Of a stretch of 64,000 nucleotides of DNA, positions 17,533 through 27,794 are shown in pieces (position 1 is the first letter of the stretch; the number at the start of each line of letters is the position of its first letter). Made by a program: the position numbers and the translations under genes. Where the stretch lies: contig CP143430.1 in assembly GCA_039636795.1 (NCBI GenBank), forward strand, positions 1,550,001-1,614,000. The letters are read 5' to 3'. The notes under the pieces are model-generated. The model saw only the letters and a list, made by a program, of their open reading frames with translations. It was not told the origin of the DNA and did not search any database. Source of the DNA: Micrococcaceae bacterium Sec5.1. GTDB lineage: Bacteria; Actinomycetota; Actinomycetes; Actinomycetales; Micrococcaceae.

Positions 17533-18700
17533 GGATCAGCAGTCCGGCGAGGACCTGGACGAGGAGTTCGACGCCGTACCCGAACCTTCAGTGGATGAGG
17601 ACACGGAACCAGCGCCCATCCAGGCGCCCGTGACCACCGGCCCGCCCACCGGCGTGATGTCCGCCGAACGCCTGGCGATTAAAGCGCTTGAGGCGAGGTT
17701 GCTTGGTGGCGAACGCAAGCTCCGCCGTCGTGAAGTTGCTGCAGGTGCCGGTGTCTCCATTCTTTCCGCTCGGAAGTTGTGGAGGGCTTTAGGCTTCCCC
17801 AACTTCGGCGACGACGACGTCGCTTTCACCGAACGTGACCAAGCAGCTTTGTCCACCATTCTTGACCTTGTCCGCGCGGGGATCCTCACCGAGGAAGCTG
17901 CCATATCCGTTACCCGCTCTATCGGCCAGATGACGGACCGTATGGTGGTCTGGCAGATCGAGGCGTTGGTTGAAGACATGGTCCAGGAGCAGGGGATTCC
18001 CGATGCCGTGGCCCGCAAGCAACTGGTGGGCCAGCTGCCGGCGCTGGTGGATTCCCTGGAAGAGATCCTGGTCTACTCGTATCGTCGTCAGCTCAATGCC
18101 GGTGTTCAGCGGCTTGCCGTTCGTGCCGAGGCCGGCCTGCAAGCGAGCGAAGAAGGCCGCGAAGGGGACGAGGACGATTCTCCTTTGCCTTTGGCGCGTG
18201 CCGTGGGGTTCGCCGACCTCGTTTCCTACACAAGCCTCTCCCGGCGGATGAACGAGAAAACCCTGGCCCAAATGGTGCAGCGCTTCGAGAACAAATGCGC
18301 CGAGATCATCTCCGTGGGCGGCGGGCGCCTGGTGAAGACCGTGGGCGACGAAGTTCTCTATATTGCCGAGACCCCTGCTGCGGGCGCGGAAATTTCGCTC
18401 GCTCTGGCACAAGCCTTCACGGAGGACGAGATCCTGCCCCAGGCCCGGGTGTCCATGGTGTGGGGTCGCATCCTGTCCCGACTCGGCGACATCTATGGCC
18501 CCACCGTGAACCTTGCGGCGCGGCTGACCACCCTGGCCCAGCCGGGGACGGTGCTGGTTGATGCGATGACCGCTGCTGCACTCGGACAGGACGAACGCTT
18601 CGTGCTGGTCCCGCAAAAGTCCGAGAATGTCCGTGGTTTCGGTGAGATCCACCCCGTGATGCTCGCCCGTGGCCGCGGCAAGGGCTTGGTTCTGGACTAA
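17522..18700 (+). CDS. Class III adenylate/guanylate cyclase
   Basis: This 392-residue soluble nucleotide cyclase likely makes cAMP from ATP. The N-terminal half has an acidic lead and an alpha-helical regulatory domain (RREVAAGAGVSILSARKLWRAL onward) as in other actinobacterial cyclases. The C-terminal catalytic domain shows VGFADLVSYTSLS (first metal Asp), VKTVGDEVLY (Lys for base recognition and second Asp) and DIYGPTVNLAARL (the Asp, Asn and Arg of the active site). All key residues are kept, so it should be active. ATG 17522 is preceded by AAGGTGG and overlaps the PH-domain gene by 11 bases. Array B-left of the 32-bp repeats starts right after its stop. Confidence 0.9.
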   Translation: MSVEDQQSGEDLDEEFDAVPEPSVDEDTEPAPIQAPVTTGPPTGVMSAERLAIKALEARLLGGERKLRRREVAAGAGVSILSARKLWRALGFPNFGDDDVAFTERDQAALSTILDLVRAGILTEEAAISVTRSIGQMTDRMVVWQIEALVEDMVQEQGIPDAVARKQLVGQLPALVDSLEEILVYSYRRQLNAGVQRLAVRAEAGLQASEEGREGDEDDSPLPLARAVGFADLVSYTSLSRRMNEKTLAQMVQRFENKCAEIISVGGGRLVKTVGDEVLYIAETPAAGAEISLALAQAFTEDEILPQARVSMVWGRILSRLGDIYGPTVNLAARLTTLAQPGTVLVDAMTAAALGQDERFVLVPQKSENVRGFGEIHPVMLARGRGKGLVLD

Positions 18701-18701
18701 C

Positions 18702-18843
18702 GTTCTCTCACGTCCTGCGGGTTTTTGCGCGTCCTTCTCTCACGTCCTGCGGGTTTTGCGCGTCCTTCTCTCACGTCCTGCGGGTTTTTGGGCATCCTTC
18801 TCTCACGTCCTGCGGGTTTTTGGCGATCGTTCTTTCACGTCCC
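18702..18843 (+). repeat. 32-bp tandem repeat array B-left (TTCTCTCAC family)
   Basis: Five copies of TTCTCTCACGTCC (the last TTCTTTCACGTCC) start at 18703, 18735, 18766, 18798 and 18830, spaced 32, 31, 32 and 32 bp. The remainder of a unit reads TGCGGGTTTTTGCGCGTCC with small changes. The array begins 2 bp after the cyclase stop and faces an inverted array at 18993-19070. Confidence 0.88.
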
Positions 18844-18992
18844 GCCCTTACCGGTTTAGCCGCGAAAGCTTAAGCCCGACGTCGGGAGTTTGCGGTCCTT
18901 GGTTTTCCCGAGGCAAGCCTCATGCCCCGCGAAGAAGAAGACACGATCAAGGCTGCTCAACGGAACTCCCGCGCGTCGGCCAGAAACCGGTT
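18844..18992. other. Core between inverted arrays B, no gene seen
   Basis: About 150 bp separate the two arrays. It contains the palindrome CCCGACGTCGGG near 18873, which recalls the hairpin in the core of array pair A. No coding frame is supported. Confidence 0.5.
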
Positions 18993-19070
18993 GGACGTGA
19001 GAGAGGATCGGCCAGAAACCGGTTGGACGTGAGAGAGGATCGGCCAGAAACCGGTGGGACGTGAGAGAGG
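18993..19070 (-). repeat. 32-bp tandem repeat array B-right, inverted
   Basis: Three copies of GGACGTGAGAGAGG start at 18993, 19025 and 19057, exactly 32 bp apart, joined by CGGCCAGAAACCGGT-like segments. The core is the reverse complement of array B-left. Its end lies 33 bp before the -10 box TAGAAT of the large operon. Confidence 0.88.
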
Positions 19071-19103
19071 ATCGGTAGCATTTAGCAAATCGATGGAATA
19101 ACC

Positions 19104-19197
19104 TAGAATTCTGATGAGCGGGCGAGGGGAGTTCTCCCCATCGCCACCTGCCCGGGGGAGGCCATAGGCTGTCACAGCCAATGGAGAGTTCAATCTC
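19104..19197 (+). promoter_or_regulatory. Likely promoter and structured leader of the large operon
   Basis: TAGAAT (19104-19109), with TTTAGC 17 bp upstream, is a plausible promoter. Three hairpins follow: 19121-19145 (GGCGAGGGGA, tetraloop GTTC), 19162-19184 (CCAT-A-GGCTG with its complement) and a short one at 19184-19197. The stretch is non-coding. It does not match a riboswitch class that I recognise. Confidence 0.45.
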
Positions 19198-19230
19198 GGG
19201 TTTCCTTGGCTACTCGTGCGGTGCGTGGGA

Positions 19231-19329
19231 TAGTCTTAGGGACTGAAAATTCCGCCGCCGTATGGGGGTACTGCGGAATGCGTGGCTGCCGGCACATGCC
19301 GGTTGGCCTGGACGCCGCCTGGGGGCGGC
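19231..19329 (+). promoter_or_regulatory. Second possible promoter and leader hairpins
   Basis: TAGTCT at 19231-19236 with TTGGCT 19 bp upstream could be a second promoter. Downstream lie two hairpins, CCGGCA/TGCCGG at 19289-19302 and GCCGCC-TGGG-GGCGGC at 19314-19329. The last sits about 25 nt before the GTG start and could influence translation of the first gene. Confidence 0.4.
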
Positions 19330-19354
19330 TGTACAACAAGGGAATTTTGGGGCT

Positions 19355-22300
19355 GTGACATCTTTCTTCGGCAAGCTGGGGCTGAAAAAGCGTCGAAACA
19401 AGAAACTCGTATCTGCAACTGCTGTGACTGCGGCCGGCGCCTTGCTGGTAGCGGGCGCAGTTCTCTATCCAGGGTTCAAGACGGCCGAGGTCGATTTGAA
19501 CGACGGCGGCGTGTGGGTTGTGAGCAAGACCAAGAATGCCGTAGGACGCCTGAATTATCCCTCCCGGGTTCTTGATGGGGCCGTGACACCGGCAACCACC
19601 ACGTTCGATGTCCTGCAGCATGACGGCAACGTCTTTGTGGACGATGAGTCCGGCTCCACCATCAACCAGGTCTCGGCGGCGAACCTGAAGTTGGGTGGCG
19701 ACAAGCAACTGCCCTCGTCCTCGCAAGTCAGCTACGGCTCCAGCGTCCTCTCAGTCACGGACCCCGCCCGTGGAAAGGTGTGGGCACTTTCGCCCTCCAC
19801 CGTGAACGGCTTCGATGAAGAATCCACCGAACCCGTCCTCACTGGCTCGCAGAACATGGTGTCGGCCGTCGGACAGGACAACCGCATTTACACGGCGGAC
19901 CCGGGCAAGGGCGAAATCACCATCACCACCGTGGACGCCAACGGCGAACGGACTGCCTCGGAAGTAACCAAGGTGGAGGAGCTCAAGGGCGCAGGTGATC
20001 TGCAGATTGCTGTTGTGGGCGACAAACCGGTAGTGCTGGATGCCGCGTCCGGAAATCTCTTCCTCCCCGGTGGCCGCAAGCTCCAGCTACAGGACGCCCG
20101 GGAAGCCAAGCTCCAGCAGAGCAGCGAAGACAGCGGCTATGTGGCCATCGCTACGCGCAAAGCCCTCCTGAAGCAGCCTTTGGACGGGTCCACGGCGGCA
20201 ACAGTCAACGTGGATGGAGAGGGAGTTCCCGCCGCGCCCGTCCAGGTCAGCAAATGTGTTCACGCAGCGTGGGCAGGGGCCAACAAATACGTCCGTGATT
20301 GCGACAACGACGCAGACGACAAGAAAAACGATGTCCCCAAGGCCAGCGCATCGCCCAGCTACGTCTTCCGCGTGAACCGGGACCTCGTGGTCCTCAACGA
20401 CATCAACTCCGGCAGCGTGTGGCTGGTCAACCAGAACATGCAGCTCGTGAACAACTGGGACGATGTTGTCCCGCCCAAGAACCAATCCGATGACCAGGAC
20501 CAGGAATCCGCGGACAACAACACCATCAACGTCCTCCCGGACCGTACCAAGCCGAACCGTCCGCCCGAGACCAAACCCGATGAGTTCGGCGTTCGTCCCG
20601 GCCGCACTTCCGTTCTGAGCGTCCTGGACAACGATTCAGATCCCGACGGCGATGTCCTCACCGCCTCGGTTGGCGCCAATGGCCCGAAGTCGGGTGCGCT
20701 GGAGAACATTTACGGTGGCTCAGCATTCCAGATCAAGGTCCCTCCCACCGCGAAGCCCGGCACGGAGGTCTTCGACTACAACGCAGCGGACGGCCGTGGC
20801 CTGTCGGCTGGTGGCAAGGTGACGCTGCACGTCGTCGCGCCGGAAGAGAACAAGCCCCCACTGTTCAAGCGCGCCGAGCCCACTACTATGCTCGTGGAGC
20901 AGGGCAAGTCCGTTAGCCAAAACATCCTTACCGACTGGATGGATCCCGACGGCGACGACCTCGTCCTGCTGGACGCTAAGGCTGACAATGACCAAGACCA
21001 GGTCAAGGTCCGCCGCGATGGGTTGCTCACGTACCAGGATTCCGGCGCAGCGCCCGGCAAAAAGAACGTCACCATCACCGTCTGGGACGGCCGTGCCACC
21101 ACCACGGGCCGGGTCGTCGTCAACGTGCAACCGCCCGGAGCCCTCGCACCGGTGGTTAACGCGGACCACGTCACAGCAGTGGTGGGCCAGGACCTGGTGA
21201 TCTCCCCGTTGAAGAATGACGTTGACCCCAACGGCGGCGCCTTGCGCGTGGCCCATGTTGAGGCTGCGGGCCCGGCAGAGCTGGGCCCAGTGACCGACGG
21301 CGGAACCTTCACCTTCCGCAGCAACACCCCCGGCCCTGTGTATTTGAGCTACATCGCCAGCAACGGACCACAAAGCAGCCAAGGCTTGATCCGCGTGGAC
21401 GTGGAGTCCGGCAAGGACGCCGGAGCCCCGGTTGCTGTCCATGACGTCGCCCTGTTGCCTGTGGGTGGAAGCGTGTTGGTTGATCCGTTGGCCAATGACT
21501 CCGATCCTTCCGGCGGAGTCCTCGTCCTCCAGTCGGTGACCGTGCCCGACGGGTCCTCGGCATCGGTCAGTGTGATCGACCACAGCGTCCTTCGCGTCAC
21601 TGACGTCCTCGGCGCCAAGGAACCTTTTGTGTTCAGCTACACCATGTCCAACGGCCGCGCCTCGGCCACCGGAACGGTGGGCGTCGTCCCGGTGCCCGCC
21701 CCCGCCGTCGTCGAGGCTCCCCAGCCCAAACCCGACGAAGTGAACGTACGCGTCAACGACGTCGTCACGATTCCTGTCCTGGACAACGACACACATCCGC
21801 AGGGCGAAAAGCTTTCTGTTGACCCGGTGTTGGCCCAGCCCGTTGCCGAAGAAGACGGCAAGGCATTCATTTCCGAAGACACGCTGCGCTTCATCGCGGG
21901 TCCTGCCCCCAAGACCGTGCGCGCCATTTACAACGCCGTGGATCCGCAGGGTCAGAAGAGCGCCGCTGCAGTGACCATCCACATCCTCCCATTGGAAGGC
22001 GCCCAGAATTCGCGCCCACAGCCCAAGAACCTGACGGCGCGGGTAGTGGCTGGCGGCAGCGTCCGCATTCCGGTTCCGTTGGATGGCATAGACCCCGACG
22101 GCGACTCGGTCCAGCTCACCGGCATCGACAGCACACCCAGCATGGGAACCGCGACGGCGGGTAGCAACTTCATCGATTTCGTCGGGGCAGGCGACGGCGC
22201 AGGCACCGATACGTTCCGATACAAGGTGATTGACCGCCAAGGAGCGGTCAACACGGGAACTGTCACAGTCGGGGTTGCGCCGCGCGGTGAAGACAACCAG

Positions 22301-25300
22301 AAGCCGGCTCCGGTGGATGACGAAGTCAAGGTCCGTCCAGGCCGGCAGATTGCCGTGGATGCTACTGCTAACGACACCGATCCGGATGGTGACCTGATCC
22401 GGATCGTGGCCGATGGCATTGAAGCTGACGCCGGCTTGGACGCCCATGTGAGCAAGACCAGTGGCCGCATCCTTATTACAGCGCCCGCTGCAGAAGGCAC
22501 CGTGAACGTCCGCTATTCCGTGGCCGACGACCGCGACGCCGTGGGCCACGCCAGCATCAGGGTGATCGTCAAGAACGATATCCCCCTGCAGGCCCCGATT
22601 GCCCGCGACGACCGCGTGACGTCGGCGCAAACTCTCGGGAAGACAGCCGTGGATGTCCCTGTCTTGAAGAACGACGAAGACCCCGATGGCATGGGGGAGA
22701 ATCTCAAGATCAGTACCGGGTTGGAGACGGCCCGACCCGGATCTGAGGGCAACGTCATCGTTGACCTCACGGAGCAGCCTCAACTGGTGCCTTACACCGT
22801 AGAGGACGTGGACGGACAGAAGTCCACGGCTATTATCTGGGTGCCAGGCATCGGGCAGCAGGTTCCCACGTTGGCCAAGGACGAGGTGGTGGAGTTGGTA
22901 TCGGGCCAGTCCGTCACCGTAAATTTGGCCGACTGGGTCAAGGTCCGTGATGGACGTTCACCCCGCCTCACTCAGGCGGACCGCATCAAGCTCATCGGGG
23001 CCGACGGCAGCGATCCTATTGCCAATGGTGGTACTGCAATCAAGTACACCGCAGGCGCAGAATACGTGGGCCCGGGATCCATCAGCTTTGAAGTCACGGA
23101 TGGAACAGGTCCTGATGATCCCAACGGCTTGAAGTCCACGCTCAGCATCCGTACCAAGGTGCTTCCGGACCCCAATAAGAACAATCCGCCCACGCTGCTT
23201 GGCAGCCAGGTTGAGGTTCCCAAGGGGGACTCGGCGAGCCTGGACCTGGAGAAGCTGACCTCGGATCCTGATGCCGACGACGTCCAGAACATGAGCTACG
23301 AGCTGGTGGGCGCTGCGCCCGGTGGTTTCCGGGTGAACGTCGACGGTAAGACACTCAAGGTTTCCGCGAACGATTCCGTGCAGATTGGCCAGAGCGGCAC
23401 AGTCCAGGTGAAAGCCAAGGACCGCCGCGGGCTGGAAGCACTAGCCACGTACAAGCTCTCCCTGTCCGCATCCAACCGGCCTAAACCTGTTGCCAATGAT
23501 GACGTGGAACCTGATGCCCAATCTGGCAAACCGGTCACGGTCAATGCGCTGGCGAACGATTCGAACCCGTTCCCGGATACACCTCTGAAGATCGTCTCCG
23601 CTGTAACGGAGACTGGCCAGGGGACGGCGGATTCCAGTGGTGGAAACGTGACGGTGACGCCGGCAACGGGCTTCACCGGAACAATGGTTGTGGCATACAC
23701 AGTGCAGGACAAGACGGGGGAGCTCTCGCGGTACGCCACAGCACGCATCCGGCTCACGGTGAAGGACAAACCGGCGGCCCCGACCACTCCGCTTGCACAG
23801 AGCGTCGGCGACCAAACAGCCTTGCTGACCTGGAATGCCCCTGCCGACCGTGGTTCGCCCATCACCAAATACACGGTGTACGGCGAAGGCGGCTTCAAAC
23901 AGGACTGCCCTGCCAACACCTGCACGCTCACGGGCCTGACCAACAACGTGAAGTACCACTTCGCAGTGACGGCTACCAACGCCATCAACGAGTCCGATCG
24001 CTCGCCGCTGTCTGCCGAGGTTCGACCCGACGTCAAACCGGACACCCCCGTGGCGCCGACGCTCAAGTTCGGCGACAAGCAGTTGTCCGTAGCCTGGGTC
24101 CCGCCCGCCAGCAAGGGCTCGCCCATCAAGTCCTACGATCTTGAGATCTCCCCGGCTCCTGCGGGCCAGAATCCCCAGATCCAGAACCTCACCGGTGCAA
24201 GCTACGTCTGGAAAGGCCTGACGAACGGCGTTGCCTACCAGGTTCGCGTCCTGGCCAGGAACGACGCCAAAGAGCCCTCGGAGTGGAGTCCCTACTCGGC
24301 CGCCGAAACTCCGGCAGGGGTACCGGCAACACCGGCTGCTCCCTCCGTGTCCGGCGCAGGATCAGTAGGCAGCCAGAGCCAGTTGAAGGTCAGCTGGGTA
24401 GCTCCCAACAACAATGGCGACCCCGTGTCTGCCTACACGCTGACCACCTACCGGGGTGGCGCCGTCGTGGGTTCCCAATCTGTAGCCGCGACATCGCAGA
24501 ATGTCACCGTGGCAAACGCTGAGGCTGATTACACGTTTACTGTTTCGGCTACCAACAAGGCCGGTGTCAGCGGAGTCAGCCAGCAGTCGGCTGCTATTCG
24601 TGCTGCGGGCAAACCCGGCACGGTGGGCAGTGGTTCGGTCGCTGCAACTGGCAGCAGTGGACAGCTCCGGGTGACGTTCACCCCGCTGACCGCCGCGGAA
24701 CGCAACGGTTCGCAGGACAACGAGATCACCTACCGCTGGCAGACCGCCTACGGTTCGGGTCCGATTGGCCGGGGCGGCGGAGACATCGGTGGCCAGCCGA
24801 ACGGCACCAACGTGGTGGTCAACATCATCGCCACTTCAGTGAAGAACGGCATGTCCGGCGATGCCAAGGCAATCGGCACGGGGAACCCCTATGGGCCTCC
24901 CAACGCGCCGAACGTCAACGGTGGAAAGTCCGCCAAGGGCGATGGTCAGGTGCACTGGACGTGGAACAACCCATCCATGAACGGCCGTCCCTTGGATCAC
25001 TACGAGGTCAGCCTGGATGGTGGCGGTTGGAACGGCGTGGGGAAGGCCACGAGCTTTGATGCCTCCGGTGGCGGTTGGAACAACACCCGCAACCTGAAGG
25101 TCAGGGCTGTGACTGTTGTGGCCGGACCGGCAGGCAGTGCCAACTCCACCAGCGGCGACGACCCCACCCCACCGCCGCCAGCGTCACAGATCCAGGTGGA
25201 CGCCAGCAGCGTCCGCACCTGCCCAGGCAAACCCAATCTGCCGGACTCCTACACTCCGGGCAGCCCTGCCGGTTGCGGCGTCGGCTGGGTGGAGCGCTCC

Positions 25301-25444
25301 TGGGGCAAGATCACCATCAATTGCACCAAGGACATTTACGGCAACGGCACCCCCTGGTACCGGCTCCAAGGCAGTGCCAAGGACGGCTGGTTCGTCAAGT
25401 CCACCACGGTGGATCTCTACGGACCCCGGCCCGGCGGTTGCTGA
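19355..25444 (+). CDS. Giant Ig-like/FN3 repeat surface protein (PFNA-type Fn3)
   Basis: This 2029-residue protein is probably anchored in the membrane and exposed outside. A basic stretch (KKRRNKK, residues 11-17) precedes one helix (about 18-38); there is no cleavage site and no LPXTG. Residues 45-400 look like a beta-propeller-type region. From about 400 to 1470 there are roughly ten Ig/cadherin-like units marked by [24 protein letters not shown] and KNDEDPDG. Three fibronectin type III domains follow (each with SPITKYTVY- or [13 protein letters not shown] strands), then a Cys-containing C-terminal module ([18 protein letters not shown]). The start is a GTG at 19355. It opens a ten-gene operon and matches the fn3 gene of the bifidobacterial PFNA cluster. 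The binding partner is unknown. Confidence 0.85.
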   Translation: MTSFFGKLGLKKRRNKKLVSATAVTAAGALLVAGAVLYPGFKTAEVDLNDGGVWVVSKTKNAVGRLNYPSRVLDGAVTPATTTFDVLQHDGNVFVDDESGSTINQVSAANLKLGGDKQLPSSSQVSYGSSVLSVTDPARGKVWALSPSTVNGFDEESTEPVLTGSQNMVSAVGQDNRIYTADPGKGEITITTVDANGERTASEVTKVEELKGAGDLQIAVVGDKPVVLDAASGNLFLPGGRKLQLQDAREAKLQQSSEDSGYVAIATRKALLKQPLDGSTAATVNVDGEGVPAAPVQVSKCVHAAWAGANKYVRDCDNDADDKKNDVPKASASPSYVFRVNRDLVVLNDINSGSVWLVNQNMQLVNNWDDVVPPKNQSDDQDQESADNNTINVLPDRTKPNRPPETKPDEFGVRPGRTSVLSVLDNDSDPDGDVLTASVGANGPKSGALENIYGGSAFQIKVPPTAKPGTEVFDYNAADGRGLSAGGKVTLHVVAPEENKPPLFKRAEPTTMLVEQGKSVSQNILTDWMDPDGDDLVLLDAKADNDQDQVKVRRDGLLTYQDSGAAPGKKNVTITVWDGRATTTGRVVVNVQPPGALAPVVNADHVTAVVGQDLVISPLKNDVDPNGGALRVAHVEAAGPAELGPVTDGGTFTFRSNTPGPVYLSYIASNGPQSSQGLIRVDVESGKDAGAPVAVHDVALLPVGGSVLVDPLANDSDPSGGVLVLQSVTVPDGSSASVSVIDHSVLRVTDVLGAKEPFVFSYTMSNGRASATGTVGVVPVPAPAVVEAPQPKPDEVNVRVNDVVTIPVLDNDTHPQGEKLSVDPVLAQPVAEEDGKAFISEDTLRFIAGPAPKTVRAIYNAVDPQGQKSAAAVTIHILPLEGAQNSRPQPKNLTARVVAGGSVRIPVPLDGIDPDGDSVQLTGIDSTPSMGTATAGSNFIDFVGAGDGAGTDTFRYKVIDRQGAVNTGTVTVGVAPRGEDNQKPAPVDDEVKVRPGRQIAVDATANDTDPDGDLIRIVADGIEADAGLDAHVSKTSGRILITAPAAEGTVNVRYSVADDRDAVGHASIRVIVKNDIPLQAPIARDDRVTSAQTLGKTAVDVPVLKNDEDPDGMGENLKISTGLETARPGSEGNVIVDLTEQPQLVPYTVEDVDGQKSTAIIWVPGIGQQVPTLAKDEVVELVSGQSVTVNLADWVKVRDGRSPRLTQADRIKLIGADGSDPIANGGTAIKYTAGAEYVGPGSISFEVTDGTGPDDPNGLKSTLSIRTKVLPDPNKNNPPTLLGSQVEVPKGDSASLDLEKLTSDPDADDVQNMSYELVGAAPGGFRVNVDGKTLKVSANDSVQIGQSGTVQVKAKDRRGLEALATYKLSLSASNRPKPVANDDVEPDAQSGKPVTVNALANDSNPFPDTPLKIVSAVTETGQGTADSSGGNVTVTPATGFTGTMVVAYTVQDKTGELSRYATARIRLTVKDKPAAPTTPLAQSVGDQTALLTWNAPADRGSPITKYTVYGEGGFKQDCPANTCTLTGLTNNVKYHFAVTATNAINESDRSPLSAEVRPDVKPDTPVAPTLKFGDKQLSVAWVPPASKGSPIKSYDLEISPAPAGQNPQIQNLTGASYVWKGLTNGVAYQVRVLARNDAKEPSEWSPYSAAETPAGVPATPAAPSVSGAGSVGSQSQLKVSWVAPNNNGDPVSAYTLTTYRGGAVVGSQSVAATSQNVTVANAEADYTFTVSATNKAGVSGVSQQSAAIRAAGKPGTVGSGSVAATGSSGQLRVTFTPLTAAERNGSQDNEITYRWQTAYGSGPIGRGGGDIGGQPNGTNVVVNIIATSVKNGMSGDAKAIGTGNPYGPPNAPNVNGGKSAKGDGQVHWTWNNPSMNGRPLDHYEVSLDGGGWNGVGKATSFDASGGGWNNTRNLKVRAVTVVAGPAGSANSTSGDDPTPPPPASQIQVDASSVRTCPGKPNLPDSYTPGSPAGCGVGWVERSWGKITINCTKDIYGNGTPWYRLQGSAKDGWFVKSTTVDLYGPRPGGC

Positions 25445-25498
25445 ATTGCCCACAACACGTCATCCCAACCCGTCATACCCAGAAAAGGATTCAACCCC

Positions 25499-26470
25499 AT
25501 GACCATGACAAACGAGCAGGCCGCGTGGTTTGCAGAAACGTTCGACAAGCTCGTTGCCAACGTGGGCCAGGCCGTTCTGGGCAAGGACCACGTGATCCGG
25601 CTGACCTTCACGGCGATGCTGGCTGAAGGCCACGTCCTGTTTGAAGATGCACCGGGTACCGGCAAGACCTCGCTTGCCCGTGCCTTGGCTGCGACTGTGC
25701 AGGGTTCCCACAACCGCATCCAGTTCACCCCGGACCTCCTGCCTTCGGACGTCACGGGTGTGACCATCTACGATCAGAAGACCCAGAAATTCGAGTTCCA
25801 CAAGGGCCCGGTCTTCAACAACATCGTCCTGGCCGATGAGATCAACCGCGCCTCGCCGAAGACCCAATCGGCGTTGCTGGAGGTCATGGAGGAATCACGC
25901 GTCACTGTGGATGGCACCACGTACGAGGCAGGCCGTCCGTTCATGGTCCTGGCTACTCAGAACCCGATTGAACAGGCCGGTACGTACCGCCTGCCCGAGG
26001 CACAGTTGGACCGCTTCCTGATCAAAACATCCATAGGCTACCCGGACCATGCCTCCACCGTGCGGCTCCTGGGTGGGGCCAACTTGAAGGACCGTTCCAA
26101 GGACCTCGCTCCCATCATCACCACCCAGGCCGTGGCTGACATGGCGGACCTCGCCGCCACCACCCACGTGGACACTGCAGTGCTGGAATACATTTCACGG
26201 CTCTGCGAAGAGACGCGCAACGCTTCCGAGACCCGCCTTGGCGTCTCCGTCCGTGGTGCTTTGGCCATGGTGCGCGCCGCGAAGGTTTGGGCCGCCGGAC
26301 AGGGACGCAACTTTGTGCTGCCGGACGACATTAAGGAACTCGCTCCCGTGGTCTGGACACACCGCCTGGTCATGGATCCCGAGGCCGAATTCTCGGGCGC
26401 GACGCCGGAGGTCGTGCTCACTCGTGTCCTGGCCGAGGTGGCGGCCCCGCAGCAACGCGCGAGCGCATAG
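25499..26470 (+). CDS. MoxR-family AAA ATPase
   Basis: This 323-residue cytoplasmic AAA+ ATPase of the MoxR group is a chaperone-like partner of DUF58/VWA proteins. Walker A is EDAPGTGKTSLA, Walker B is VLADEINRASPKTQSALLEVMEE (quoted here in part: LADEINRAS), and sensor 1 is ATQNPIEQAGTY. The C-terminal lid domain is complete. AAAAGGA stands before the ATG. It lies 54 bp after the giant surface protein gene and directly before the DUF58 gene, the common MoxR-DUF58-transglutaminase order. It corresponds to aaa-atp of the PFNA cluster. Confidence 0.94.
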   Translation: MTMTNEQAAWFAETFDKLVANVGQAVLGKDHVIRLTFTAMLAEGHVLFEDAPGTGKTSLARALAATVQGSHNRIQFTPDLLPSDVTGVTIYDQKTQKFEFHKGPVFNNIVLADEINRASPKTQSALLEVMEESRVTVDGTTYEAGRPFMVLATQNPIEQAGTYRLPEAQLDRFLIKTSIGYPDHASTVRLLGGANLKDRSKDLAPIITTQAVADMADLAATTHVDTAVLEYISRLCEETRNASETRLGVSVRGALAMVRAAKVWAAGQGRNFVLPDDIKELAPVVWTHRLVMDPEAEFSGATPEVVLTRVLAEVAAPQQRASA

Positions 26471-26474
26471 GGCT

Positions 26475-27794
26475 GTGCGAACGCTTAACAAAGTAGCCAG
26501 TGCATTGCAGCGCAAACCCGGCATCCAGAAGGCTGGCAAACTCCATCCTTCGGCCGTATGGGCTGAAGCAGTGGGAACAGCAGGTGACGTTGTCGCACCG
26601 GCATGGGCCAAGGTGCGGGAACTGTGGCTTCGCTTCGCTTGGCCTGTCCTTTCCGTGGTGAGTGTGCTCGGCTGGGTGGTCCTTGCTGCGGCTATTGGGC
26701 TGTGGATCGCCGGCCAGGCCTGGGGTTGGCAAGAGGCGAAGTCTGCCGCGATGGTTGCTTTCCTGCTGTTTCTGTTGGCGGTCGGCTTCATCGTGGGCCG
26801 TTCGGCCTACGGCGTGGTCCTGGATCTGGCCCGCACCCGTGTGGCAGTGGGGGACGACGCAGTGGGCAGCATCTCCGTGTCCAACGTTTCGGCCAGGCCG
26901 CTGTTGCCCGCGGCGTTGGAGTTGCCGGTGGGCGCTGCGACCGCTGTCTTCCACTTGCCCCGCATGAAGCCTGCCCAGGTACATGAGGACCTTTTCACCA
27001 TTCCGACGGCACGGCGTGCTGTGATTGTTGTCGGTCCCGTGCGATCCGTGCGTGCTGACCCGCTCCATCTCCTGCGGCGGCGCGTGCTCTGGACTGAGCC
27101 AGTGGACCTTTTCGTCCACCCGCGCACCGTACCCTTGGGAGGCTCGGCTGCCGGCTTCATCCGCGACCTTGAAGGCATGCCCACCACGGAACTTTCCAGC
27201 GCCGATGTGTCATTTCACGCATTGCGTGACTACGTTCCCGGGGACGATCGCCGTCACATTCACTGGAAGACCACGGCCCGCACCAACAAACTGATGGTCC
27301 GGCAGTTCGAGGAAACGCGCCGCGCGCACCTGGCTATTTCGCTCTCCATCAACACCGACGAGTACGATTCCGAACCCGAATTCGAAATGGCCATTTCCGT
27401 TGCCGCGTCCATAGGCCGACAAGCCATCCGGGAGCAGCGTGAACTGGACGTCATGACCCAAAAGGGACCGCTCCGCTGTGAAACCGGCCGCAACCTGCTG
27501 GACGACATGACCAGGATTGTTGGGGCACCCCTTCGGAAGACCGCCGTCGATCTCGCCCGGAACCTCTCGGATACCGTTCCCAACGCATCGGTGGTGTTCT
27601 TCGTGGTCGGGAGCCACGTCACGGCAACGCAGCTTCGCACCGCGGCGGCGTCCGTTCCGCCGGGCGTTCGGAGCCTGGCCGTCCGCGTCCAACCTGGAGC
27701 GGCGCCGTCGAGGGCCAACATTGCAGACCTGACGGTCCTCACCGTTGGCGACCTCGATGACCTGGCAATCGTGCTGAGAAAGGCGGCAGCATGA
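26475..27794 (+). CDS. DUF58 domain membrane protein
   Basis: This 439-residue protein has two helices near its N-terminus (VLSVVSVLGWVVLAAAIGLW and AAMVAFLLFLLAVGFIVGR) and a C-terminal DUF58 domain. The family motif HALRDYVPGDDRRHIHWKTT is at about residues 250-270. DUF58 proteins partner with MoxR ATPases and have a VWA-like fold. The GTG start at 26475 is 4 bp after the MoxR stop; the longer open frame upstream overlaps MoxR and is rejected. The stop overlaps the next gene (ATGA). Confidence 0.9.
   Translation: MRTLNKVASALQRKPGIQKAGKLHPSAVWAEAVGTAGDVVAPAWAKVRELWLRFAWPVLSVVSVLGWVVLAAAIGLWIAGQAWGWQEAKSAAMVAFLLFLLAVGFIVGRSAYGVVLDLARTRVAVGDDAVGSISVSNVSARPLLPAALELPVGAATAVFHLPRMKPAQVHEDLFTIPTARRAVIVVGPVRSVRADPLHLLRRRVLWTEPVDLFVHPRTVPLGGSAAGFIRDLEGMPTTELSSADVSFHALRDYVPGDDRRHIHWKTTARTNKLMVRQFEETRRAHLAISLSINTDEYDSEPEFEMAISVAASIGRQAIREQRELDVMTQKGPLRCETGRNLLDDMTRIVGAPLRKTAVDLARNLSDTVPNASVVFFVVGSHVTATQLRTAAASVPPGVRSLAVRVQPGAAPSRANIADLTVLTVGDLDDLAIVLRKAAA

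Noticed and set aside
18702..19070. CRISPR array
   Set aside because: The segments between the repeated cores are themselves repeated, arms are inverted, and no cas gene is present.
19104..19197. Cyclic di-AMP or glycine riboswitch
   Set aside because: The hairpins do not carry the conserved core bases of those classes as I know them; left as an unassigned structured leader.
20720..22783. 687-residue open frame on the minus strand inside the giant surface protein gene
   Set aside because: It lies opposite a clear repeat-domain gene, has no recognisable domain, and long antisense frames are expected in GC-rich genes.
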